8,466 nucleotides of DNA from contig CAUYXJ010000108.1 of assembly GCA_963577065.1 (NCBI GenBank), forward strand, positions 1 to 8,466, in the 5' to 3' direction. This DNA is from CAUYXJ01 sp963577065 (GTDB lineage: Bacteria; Chloroflexota; Dehalococcoidia; Tepidiformales; Tepidiformaceae). Below the pieces are notes generated by a model. That model ran no database searches and was not told the origin of the DNA. It saw only the letters and a program-made list of their open reading frames with translations. This document shows positions 1 to 5,643 of the stretch, in pieces. Positions within the stretch are counted from its first letter, which is position 1, and every line of letters begins with the position of its first letter. Position numbers and translations under genes: made by a program.

Positions 1-2
1 TG

Positions 3-812
3 GCGAAGGCGTTCGCGGATGCGAACGCCTGCTACCCCGAGCCGAGCCCGCCGCCGGCCGACGACTTGGCCGTGCGGATGCAGACGGGCGAGGCGTTCCT
101 GCTGGCGGAGCTGGCGGAAGAGATTGCGGGAGCCCTGCGCTGGCACCGGGACGAAGATGGCATCGCCGGTTTCGACCTGCTCGCGTCACGCGTCGCCGGC
201 GCCGGGCGCGCACTCATTCGTGCGGTCGAAGCGCGAGCGCAGGACGGCGGCCTCCGCCTCGTGCGCGCTGAGCTCCCCGACGAGCCTCGCCTCGCCGGCT
301 ACTTTGCGGCCCTCGGTTACCTGCCCGTCGGGCGCAGAATCGTGGACTTCCGGGACGAATCCGTGGCCATTCTCACCGTCGAGCGGCGGCTGCCGCTGCT
401 CACGGTGCGCGAGCAGCGCCGAAGCGACGCGGCCGCGATCGCTGCGCTCGCGGGCGAGGACCCGTGGCCGTTCGAACAGGGCACGCGCCCGGGCTGGTTC
501 GTCGCCTCCGACGGTGATCGCGTCGTCGGCGTCATCCAATCTCGCGACACGGCCGGTGTGGCCGCCATCCGCGTGCCCGTGCTCGTCGCGCGGTACGAGG
601 GGCGGGGTCTGGATCTGTGGATGGTCGAGCACGCCGCGGACTATGCCGGGACGCACGGCTCACACACGGCAGAGCTGCCCCTGACCGAGCGCACGACGGC
701 GCTCCTCGCTCGCCTCGAGGAGCGTGGCTGGGATCTCGACCAGGGCCGCGGCAGCTACGTGAAGCAGCTCGGCGGCGGCGTGCACGAGGACGCTTTCACA
801 GAGCAGCCTTAG
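3..812 (+). CDS. Tandem GNAT-family N-acetyltransferase, 5' end outside the window
   Basis: The reading frame is already open at the left edge, and the residues before the first possible start (TTG at 66) continue a GNAT-like N-terminus, so I treat the gene as 5'-truncated. Counting from the TTG, residues 11-26 resemble the GNAT beta2-beta3 hairpin. R42-V-A-G-A-G47 matches the acetyl-CoA pyrophosphate loop (Q/R-x-x-G-x-G/A), and Y79 to R91 (core ALGYLPVG) is the C-terminal motif B. A second, more degenerate GNAT-like half begins near residue 112 (LTVREQRRSD) and runs to the end (RLEERGWDLDQG). GNAT enzymes move an acetyl group from acetyl-CoA to an amine; nothing here identifies the substrate. 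The TAG stop lies 2 nt before the next gene, which suggests co-transcription. The family is clear; the substrate and true start are not known. Confidence 0.75.
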   Translation, partial: AKAFADANACYPEPSPPPADDLAVRMQTGEAFLLAELAEEIAGALRWHRDEDGIAGFDLLASRVAGAGRALIRAVEARAQDGGLRLVRAELPDEPRLAGYFAALGYLPVGRRIVDFRDESVAILTVERRLPLLTVREQRRSDAAAIAALAGEDPWPFEQGTRPGWFVASDGDRVVGVIQSRDTAGVAAIRVPVLVARYEGRGLDLWMVEHAADYAGTHGSHTAELPLTERTTALLARLEERGWDLDQGRGSYVKQLGGGVHEDAFTEQP

Positions 813-814
813 CC

Positions 815-1399
815 GTGTCGAGTCACGACGCTCGGTCCTCACCCACCCGCTCTCCCTCTGTTCGCGTCGCTCGGCAGCGGTTCCTCAGCGCCGCTTTCGC
901 CGCGGCGGTCACCGCCGCCGTCGCATGCGGCGGTGGTGGCCACCCGGGCGCCGAGTGGGCGAGCGCCGCGTACGCGGTCCTCAACGATTGGAGCGAGGCG
1001 ACCCAGGCCCTGGCGCCCGTGCCCAGATCCCTTCCAATCGAGGAGCAGGTTGAAGGCGCCGCGGACCACTACCTGGACCTGGCGAACGCCGCCAGACGGG
1101 CGGCCCTCGCGCTCGAAGACGTCGACCCTTTCGATGGCGCCAAGAGCTATCACGACACGCTGATCGCTTACACCAGCGGCCTCGTACTGACTTACGACCA
1201 ACTCGCGCGGGAGGCCCACGCGGCTCTCACGGCCGCCGACCTAGTAGCCATTCAGTCGAAGGCAGAACTCGTCGTCCGCGTTCAATCCTCCGAGGCTTTT
1301 GTGGTTGGGCACCGAAACCTGTCCCAGCCCGCCGCGGAAGCCTTCGCGAACACCGCAGCCTGCGAGCGGTGGCACCCGGACAGCGGCGCATTCGATTAG
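815..1399 (+). CDS. Predicted small lipoprotein of unknown function
   Basis: The 194-residue product starts at a GTG 2 nt after the preceding stop codon. I see no clear Shine-Dalgarno, so translation is probably coupled to the gene before it. The N-terminus has a basic stretch (RVARQR, residues 17-22), a hydrophobic Ala-rich core (about 23-37) and a lipobox-like AAVAC with Cys38, followed by a GGGG linker. This is a type II signal peptide, although Ala at -3 is not ideal. The mature part looks all-helical (residues 49-68, 77-104, 110-142, 146-180), with acidic and Ala-rich amphipathic stretches and one more Cys at 183. It would sit on the outer face of the membrane, perhaps binding a ligand or partner. 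I do not recognise a family and assign no function. Confidence 0.65.
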   Translation: MSSHDARSSPTRSPSVRVARQRFLSAAFAAAVTAAVACGGGGHPGAEWASAAYAVLNDWSEATQALAPVPRSLPIEEQVEGAADHYLDLANAARRAALALEDVDPFDGAKSYHDTLIAYTSGLVLTYDQLAREAHAALTAADLVAIQSKAELVVRVQSSEAFVVGHRNLSQPAAEAFANTAACERWHPDSGAFD

Positions 1400-1527
1400 C
1401 GAGGCGCACCACTCACTCGCGAAAAACGAGCGGATCGTGAAAGCCACAGGCGCAACGCCGAAAGGAGCGGCGATCAGACGGATCGGTGAAAGCCGATGGC
1501 CCGCTGCGGAAGAGGGCGGTTCAAAGA
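1400..1527. other. Convergent intergenic gap with two small hairpins
   Basis: This gap separates the + strand lipoprotein gene from the - strand selenoprotein gene. It holds two short inverted repeats: CGCCG (1457-1461) with CGGCG (1469-1473) around a 7-nt loop, and ATCGGT (1483-1488) with GCCGAT (1493-1498) around a GAAA tetraloop, with a T-G wobble closing the loop. Neither is followed directly by a U-run on either strand. They may serve as weak bidirectional terminators, but that is only inferred from position. No coding potential is seen. Confidence 0.3.
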
Positions 1528-1842
1528 TCAGTGGCGGCAGGTGGGGCCGTGGAAGTGGTCCTCTCGCGGCTCCGCTTCGACGCGCAGGGAGCGCCAGAAG
1601 AGGAAGCGCCCGACGTTCACCCGGAGCGTGGCCGCCTGACGGCTGAGCATCGGCGCGACGAGCACCTGGAGGTCCGCTTCGCGCAGGCGCTGGTAGCCGC
1701 TGACGTTCTTGCGCGCGAGGTAGGTGTCGACCGACACCTCGGGCGAGCCGCCTCAGCCGATGGGCGGGATGTAGTCGATGGCGACGGTGCCGCCGCGCTC
1801 GCGCACGAGCGCCGCGGCCTCCTCGCTGAAGGTAATGTCCAT
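1528..1842 (-). CDS. HesB/IscA-related small selenoprotein (in-frame TGA = Sec30)
   Basis: Read from the ATG at 1842, the frame gives MDITFSEEAAALVRERGG and on to IPPIG. It then meets TGA at 1755-1753 (codon 30) and continues without change of character through GGSPEVSVDTYLARKN to a TGA stop at 1530-1528, 104 residues in all. The part before the TGA looks like an A-type carrier (HesB/IscA) N-terminus: a helix, a Gly-Gly turn and a beta strand leading to the first conserved Cys. The TGA sits where that Cys would be. HesB-related proteins with Sec at this position are a known selenoprotein group, thought to be tied to Fe-S cluster handling. A SECIS-like hairpin follows the TGA. The classical C-terminal CGC motif is absent; the only Cys is C102 in the tail (PTCRH). 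No clear Shine-Dalgarno precedes the ATG. The alternative is a nonsense-mutated pseudogene, which the intact downstream frame and hairpin argue against. The CC/Se-motif selenoprotein family is another possible assignment. Confidence 0.72.
1722..1739 (-). promoter_or_regulatory. Candidate bacterial SECIS element
   Basis: On the - strand, a perfect 7-bp stem, AGGTGTC / GACACCT, closes a 4-nt loop GGTC (GGUC in the mRNA). The first paired base is 14 nt and the loop 21 nt after the in-frame TGA. Bacterial SECIS elements are stem-loops just 3' of the UGA, inside the coding sequence, with a small apical loop that has a G near its start; this one meets those criteria. The loop bases match the GGUC seen in the E. 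coli fdhF element. SelB would bind here to deliver Sec-tRNA. The bulged U of the E. coli element is not present in this stem. Confidence 0.68.
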
Positions 1843-2056
1843 AGCGAAAGGGTAGCGGACGAAGCGGCAGGATCTGTGGCAGGAGTCACACAGCCGTGGA
1901 ACGCAGGCGTGGCGCTCGCGCCAGGGTCTGCGCCCCGCAGCTCCGGCACCGCTACGGTAGCCAGGCAGCAGGCGGACCCACCAGCACGACGCAGCCGCCG
2001 TCCGCCATTTCCACGTTCGCCGTCCTCAGGCGCTGGGTAACGACAGCGTGCTCGCT

Positions 2057-2680
2057 CTATCCAAGCGGCGAGCCCCAGCGGTCGCGCGAGCTGACTTCGC
2101 TGAGGGGCTTGCGGTCGGTGGGGCCGAAGCGGCCGCGGGGGTAGCCGAGCGGGACGCAGTAGACGACCTGCGCCTCCGCGGGGATCTCGAAGAGCGCGTG
2201 CACGCGCTCTTCGACGACGGCGTGGAGCGTCGTGATCGTACCGCCGATGCCGAGCGCGCGGGCAGCGAGGAGGAGGTTCTGCGTGGCCGGGATCACCGAA
2301 CCCATGGGGCCCGGCCCCTGGGCGGTGGCGCAGACGAGGACGATCGCGGGCGCGCTCCCGAACTCGCCGGAGAGGCGCATCGCGGACTGGCGCACGCTCT
2401 TGCCCGGAGGGATGTCCTCCGGGCCGCTGATGCCTTCGTCCTTGCGCTTCGCCCACCAAGCTTCCTCGTAGAGCTCACCCAGGCGCGCGCGCTGCTCCGC
2501 GTCGGTCACGAGGAGGAAGTGCCAGGGCTGGGCGTTACCCCCGCTCGGCGCCTGGATCGCCGCCTCGAGGATGGCGTGGAGGTCCGCCTCGGGGATGGGG
2601 TCGGGGCGGAAGCGGCGGATGGCGCGCATGCTGAACATCGCCTCGCCCAGGGACATCGTCATTCGCTCGGGTGCGGACAT
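2057..2680 (-). CDS. Nitroreductase family protein (FMN-dependent oxidoreductase)
   Basis: The 207-residue product has the usual length and order of the nitroreductase fold. MRAIRRFRPDPIP (18-30) carries the Arg pair that binds the FMN phosphate, APSGGNAQPWHF (44-55) is the second FMN-contacting segment, and IPATQNLLLAARALGIGGTI (130-149) forms the central helix and following loop. PLGYP (177-181) and RKPLSEV (190-196) form the typical C-terminus. Such enzymes are cytosolic homodimers that reduce nitro groups, quinones, enones or related substrates with NAD(P)H; the substrate here is not known. The ATG start is well fixed by AGGAGG at 2685-2690, 4 nt upstream. The frameshifted VOC gene ends 42 nt upstream, so the two probably share a transcript, and the candidate selenoprotein lies 214 nt downstream on the same strand. 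Confidence 0.88.
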   Translation of the reverse strand: MSAPERMTMSLGEAMFSMRAIRRFRPDPIPEADLHAILEAAIQAPSGGNAQPWHFLLVTDAEQRARLGELYEEAWWAKRKDEGISGPEDIPPGKSVRQSAMRLSGEFGSAPAIVLVCATAQGPGPMGSVIPATQNLLLAARALGIGGTITTLHAVVEERVHALFEIPAEAQVVYCVPLGYPRGRFGPTDRKPLSEVSSRDRWGSPLG

Positions 2681-2722
2681 GGGGCCTCCTGCTGCGTGCT
2701 CGCGATTCGGTGTTAGCGGAAT

Positions 2723-3177
2723 CTACGCGTCGACGCGAGGCGAAGGAACACGTGGGGACGAACCCGGGTGCTCACGAAGGACGCTGGCGAACGGCCAAAC
2801 GTGACCTTCGAGATCGGCGACACGATAGGCGCGATCCCCCCCAGGCTGGTTCGCGCACTGCTCGAGGACGGCTGCGCCTTCGGCGGCCGCGGGCCCGGTG
2901 ATGCGCATCGACGTCTTCGACGTAAACGTAGAGGTAGCCGGTGTTGCGCCCCTCGGCCTGCCGGAGGCTCGCCGTCGCTTCGGCACAGAGGGCGCCTTCA
3001 CGTCGACGTGGAGCTCCCCCAGGAACAGCTCGGCGTGGTCGATCGCTCCTTGCGCGTCGCGATAGACAAGGCGGGACTCGAACCCGAACACCCACGTGAG
3101 CCACTGGACCGCGGCGGCGGCATCTTCGTACGCGAGGTTCGGAATCACCGAGCCGGGTGGCGGAGGTTGTCGTTCAT
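2723..3177 (-). pseudogene. VOC/glyoxalase-fold protein gene, frameshifted
   Basis: Three frames together make one VOC-family protein. The ATG at 3177 opens MNDNLRHPAR and stops at once. The next frame (uninterrupted from GTG at 3148 to the stop at 2723) gives VIPNLAYEDAAAAVQWL and FGFE. A third frame, about 2999-2905, gives RNTGYLYVYVEDVDAHH, after which the second frame resumes with AAAEGAAVLEQ and DRAYRVADLEGHVWPF. These blocks have the order of bacterioplasmic VOC/PhnB-like proteins, which bind metals or small ligands in a beta-alpha-beta-beta-beta fold. The implied changes are one base lost near 3150, one lost near 3000 and one gained (or two lost) near 2905. The 3148-2723 frame has no stop, so a protein with a scrambled middle of about 30 residues could still be made. 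The ATG at 3177 overlaps the upstream GNAT stop (ATGA), which marks it as the ancestral start. Sequencing or assembly error is the main alternative to real decay. Confidence 0.7.
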
Positions 3178-3689
3178 CGCCCCATCCTCACACTCCCACC
3201 GTGAGCGAGGTTGGCGGCAGCGGCGACGGCGACCAGCGAGTCACAGCATCTTCGCCCGTCGCCCATCCGCGAATCGCGAGCGTAGCCCGCGCTCTCCCAG
3301 AAGCCGACCGCCCACCCGTGGTCGGACTCGATCAGGGCCGTGATGCGCTGCGCCCCAGCAGCCGCGAGGCGGCGCTCGCCCTCCGTGACTAAGGCGAGCG
3401 CGATTCCGCGACAGCGATGAGCTGGAAGCACGGCGAGGCGGTGCATGTTCCCGCGCCAGCCATCCAACGCGGCGATCAATACCCCGACAACGGCCTCTGC
3501 CTGCACAGCCACCAACACTGCCATGCGAGACGAGGGGGCCGGCTCGACACTCGCAGGTGAGTCCGTGGCGCTTGTTGTCACACCCTCGGTCCGCCACAGG
3601 TCCAGCATCGCGGGGATCTCGGCAGAGGTGGCAGCTCGAAATACTGCGGGCGTGCGCGGGCGTGCGCGGGCGTCATCGCAGCGGGGCAC
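3174..3689 (-). CDS. GNAT-family N-acetyltransferase
   Basis: The 171-residue product has one GNAT domain. FRAATSAEIPAMLDLW (17-32) is beta1-alpha1, VLVAVQAEAVVGVLIAAL (58-75) is the beta2-beta3 hairpin, and RLAVLPAHRCRGIALALV (84-101) is motif A with the acetyl-CoA loop R92-C-R-G-I-A97. FWESAGYARDSRMG (130-143) is the C-terminal motif B. The enzyme should acetylate an amine with acetyl-CoA in the cytosol, with unknown substrate. The start is a GTG at 3689; no ATG lies in frame before the first beta strand, and the first 15 residues are partly encoded by a 10-bp tandem repeat, so they may be expanded sequence. The stop overlaps the ATG of the VOC gene by 4 bp (3174-3177), which indicates translational coupling. 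A terminator hairpin separates this gene from glnA upstream. Confidence 0.82.
   Translation of the reverse strand: MPRCDDARARPRTPAVFRAATSAEIPAMLDLWRTEGVTTSATDSPASVEPAPSSRMAVLVAVQAEAVVGVLIAALDGWRGNMHRLAVLPAHRCRGIALALVTEGERRLAAAGAQRITALIESDHGWAVGFWESAGYARDSRMGDGRRCCDSLVAVAAAANLAHGGSVRMGR
3646..3673. repeat. Short 10-bp tandem repeat in the GNAT 5' end
   Basis: The unit CGTGCGCGGG occurs twice in full (3651-3660, 3661-3670) with partial copies on both sides (GCGGG before, CGT after). It lies within codons of the N-terminal tail of the GNAT protein (read as RARPRTP). A 10-bp unit is not a multiple of three, so slippage here would change the frame or force another start. Confidence 0.7.
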
Positions 3690-3705
3690 CTGCGGATGGG
3701 ATCAA

Positions 3706-3732
3706 CGAGGGCGGCTCCCCCAGCCGCCCTCG
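3706..3732 (-). terminator. Rho-independent-like terminator after glnA
   Basis: A perfect 11-bp stem, CGAGGGCGGCT / AGCCGCCCTCG, closes a 5-nt loop (3717-3721), starting 23 nt past the glnA stop in the 66-nt gap before the GNAT gene. On the - strand the stem is followed only by TTGATCCC, so the U-run is very short. The strength and placement of the stem favour termination of the amt-glnK-glnA transcript, though it could also be an RNA 3'-end stabiliser with partial read-through. Confidence 0.65.
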
Positions 3733-3755
3733 CACTGTTCGCTATCGATTCCGCC

Positions 3756-5171
3756 CTAAGCGTCGAAGTAGAGCGAGAACTCGTGGGGATGGGGGCGGAT
3801 GTCGACCGCCGCCACCTCGTTCTCGCGCTTGTAGTCGATCCAGGTCTGGATCAGATCTTCGCTGAAAACATCGCCCTTCAGGAGGAAGTCGTGGTCCTCC
3901 TCTAGGGCGTCAAGCACCTCAGCGAGTGAGCCCGGAATCACGGGGTAGCCGAATTCGGCCGGGTCGATCTCAAAGAGGTCGACATCGTCGACCGGATCGC
4001 CGGGATCGATCTGGTTGGCGATGCCGTCGAGCCCAGCGAGGAGCTGGGCGGAGAAGGCGAGGTAAGGGTTGCAGGTCGGGTCGGGCGCACGGAACTCCAG
4101 CCGCTTCGTCGCCGGGTTCTCCGAGAGCATGGGGATGCGGATGCCGGCACTGCGGTTGCGGGCGCTGTAGACGAGCACGTTCGGCGCTTCGTATCCGGGC
4201 ACGAGCCGCTTGTACGAGTTCGTCGTCGGCGCGCAGAAGGCCATGAGGGCGGCGCCGTGCTTGATCAGCCCGCCGATATAGAAGCGCGCCGTCTCCGAGA
4301 TCATCCCGTAGCCGTCCGCGTCGAAGAAGAGGTTGGTGCCGTCCTTCCAGATGGACTGGTGGGTGTGCATGCCGCTGCCGTTGTCCTCGAAGAGCGGCTT
4401 GGGCATGAACGTCGCCACCTTGCCGGCCTGGCGGGCGACGTTCCGAACCACGTACTTGTACCACTGGAGGTTGTCGGCCATCTGCGTGAGCGGCGCGTAC
4501 TTCATGTCGATCTCGCACTGTCCGGCGGTGGCCACCTCGTGATGGTGAATCTCGATCTGGACACCGGCCTTCTGCATCTGCAAGACCATCTCGGTGCGCA
4601 GGTCTTGCAGCGTGTCCCGCGGGGGGACGGGGAAGTACCCCTCCTTGTAGGGCGTCTTATAGGCGAGGTTGGGGCCCTCATCGCTGCCGGTGTTCCAGGC
4701 CGCTTCGACCGAATCGATGGAGTAGAAGGCGGTATCTCGCTGTGAGTCGTAGCGCACGTCGTCGAAGACGAAGAACTCCGCCTCCGGTCCCCAGAACGAG
4801 GTGTCGGCAACGCCGGTGGTCCCGAGGTAGGCCTCTACGCGTTCGGCAACGCCGCGCGGGTCCTTGTGGTAGCGCTCACCCGTGACGGGGTCGCTGATCC
4901 CGGCGGTGATGCTGAGGGTCGTGTGTGCGGTGAAGGGATCGAGGACGGCCGTCTCCGGATCGGGGATGAGGATCATGTCTGAGCGCTGGATGCCCTGGAA
5001 GCCGCGGATGCTCGAACCGTCGAAGCCGAGGCCGGCGGTGAACACGTCCGCGCTCCACTCCGTCGGAGTCACGGAGAAGTGCTGCCAGGTGCCAAGCAGG
5101 TCGGTGAACTTGACGTCGATCATGGCGACGTCGTTGTCCTGGATGAACTGTTCGATCTCCTCGGGGGTCAT
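3756..5171 (-). CDS. glnA: Type I glutamine synthetase
   Basis: The product makes glutamine from glutamate, ammonium and ATP in the cytosol, as a dodecamer in this family. Counted from the ATG at 5171 it has 471 residues, the usual GSI length. Visible landmarks are FDGSSIRGF (50-58), the metal/substrate motif PEAEFF (129-134), HHHEVA (209-214), NGSGMHTHQS (264-273), TNSYKRLVPGYEAP (317-330), the Arg motif RNRSAGIRIP (338-347) and EFRAPDPTCNPYLAF (359-373). Where adenylylated enzymes have the NLYDLP tyrosine this one reads DLFEID with Phe400. A GTG two codons earlier (5177) is in frame but lies inside the Shine-Dalgarno (GAGGTG, 5 nt from GAGG to ATG), so I prefer the ATG. It is 130 nt downstream of glnK and the last gene before the hairpin at 3706-3732. 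The AWNTG and KTPYKEGYFPVPP segments resemble the GSI-beta group. The function is secure. Confidence 0.97.
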   Translation of the reverse strand: MTPEEIEQFIQDNDVAMIDVKFTDLLGTWQHFSVTPTEWSADVFTAGLGFDGSSIRGFQGIQRSDMILIPDPETAVLDPFTAHTTLSITAGISDPVTGERYHKDPRGVAERVEAYLGTTGVADTSFWGPEAEFFVFDDVRYDSQRDTAFYSIDSVEAAWNTGSDEGPNLAYKTPYKEGYFPVPPRDTLQDLRTEMVLQMQKAGVQIEIHHHEVATAGQCEIDMKYAPLTQMADNLQWYKYVVRNVARQAGKVATFMPKPLFEDNGSGMHTHQSIWKDGTNLFFDADGYGMISETARFYIGGLIKHGAALMAFCAPTTNSYKRLVPGYEAPNVLVYSARNRSAGIRIPMLSENPATKRLEFRAPDPTCNPYLAFSAQLLAGLDGIANQIDPGDPVDDVDLFEIDPAEFGYPVIPGSLAEVLDALEEDHDFLLKGDVFSEDLIQTWIDYKRENEVAAVDIRPHPHEFSLYFDA

Positions 5172-5235
5172 CTTCACCTCACAGGGGCAGTGGTCGGGCG
5201 CCGGGCGCGCGAGTGGATGCGCATCATCTCGACCG

Positions 5236-5266
5236 AGGCTCTCGCGAGCAATGCCCGCGAGAGCCT
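5236..5266. other. Long hairpin in the glnK-glnA spacer
   Basis: A perfect 11-bp inverted repeat, AGGCTCTCGCG (5236-5246) and CGCGAGAGCCT (5256-5266), encloses a 9-nt loop in the 130-nt gap between glnK and glnA. There is no U-run on either strand, so a simple intrinsic terminator is unlikely. It may be an mRNA processing or stability element that sets different levels of glnA and amt-glnK, or part of a separate glnA leader. That role is inferred only. Confidence 0.6.
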
Positions 5267-5301
5267 AGCGATGAAGTTCGTGTTAAGGATGCGACGGCCC
5301 G

Positions 5302-5643
5302 TCAGAGCGCGATATCGCCTCTTTCGTTCGTACGCACGCGAATGGCCTGCTCGACGGGGATCACGAAGATCTTGCCGTCGCCGATGTTGTCGGTCTGCGC
5401 ACTCGCAACGATCGCATCGATCGTGCTCTCGACAACTGAGTCTGGCACGACGAGCTCGAGCTTCACCTTCGGCAGCATGTCGACGACCAGCTCCTCGCCG
5501 CCCCGGCCCTGATGGACGATGCCGCGCTGCGCGCCGCGGCCCGTGACGGGGATCACGTTCATTCCGTGGATCCCCTGCGCCTCCAGCGCCTGCTTGACGT
5601 CGTTCACCCGTTCGGGGCGAATGATGGCTTCGATCTTCTTCAT
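5302..5643 (-). CDS. glnK: PII-family nitrogen regulator
   Basis: The 113-residue product is a full-length PII protein, a trimeric cytosolic sensor of ATP/ADP and 2-oxoglutarate. It shows the start MKKIEAIIRP, the T-loop region from GRGAQRG (35-41), DMLPKVKLELVVPD (55-68), the B-loop IGDGKIFV (87-94) and the C-loop arginines in AIRVRTNERGD (100-110). The T-loop has no Tyr, Ser or Thr from residue 35 to 55. The position of the usual modified Tyr51 holds Glu51, and the loop is one residue longer than E. coli GlnB. Its ATG overlaps the amt stop (ATGA, 5640-5643) and has AGGAG about 9 nt upstream, so it is coupled to amt, the classical arrangement for a PII that gates the transporter. I use glnK because of that linkage; the sequence alone does not separate GlnK from GlnB. 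Confidence 0.95.
   Translation of the reverse strand: MKKIEAIIRPERVNDVKQALEAQGIHGMNVIPVTGRGAQRGIVHQGRGGEELVVDMLPKVKLELVVPDSVVESTIDAIVASAQTDNIGDGKIFVIPVEQAIRVRTNERGDIAL

Noticed and set aside
1486..2040. A 184-codon + strand frame across the selenoprotein locus
   Set aside because: The - strand reading has family similarity on both sides of the TGA and a hairpin; the + frame has no recognisable feature.
1617..2459. A 280-codon - strand frame spanning the nitroreductase end and part of the selenoprotein
   Set aside because: It is out of frame with the clear nitroreductase and HesB-like products and is Arg/Ala/Pro-rich without motifs.
2048..2716. A 222-codon + strand frame opposite the nitroreductase
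   Set aside because: The nitroreductase on the other strand has motifs and a strong ribosome binding site; this frame has neither.
4257..4745. A 162-codon + strand frame opposite glnA
   Set aside because: It is the complement of conserved GS codons, with no domain and no ribosome binding site.
5216..5225. Palindrome GATGCGCATC in the glnK-glnA spacer
   Set aside because: A single 10-bp palindrome in GC-rich DNA is not distinctive, and no second copy was seen near amt.
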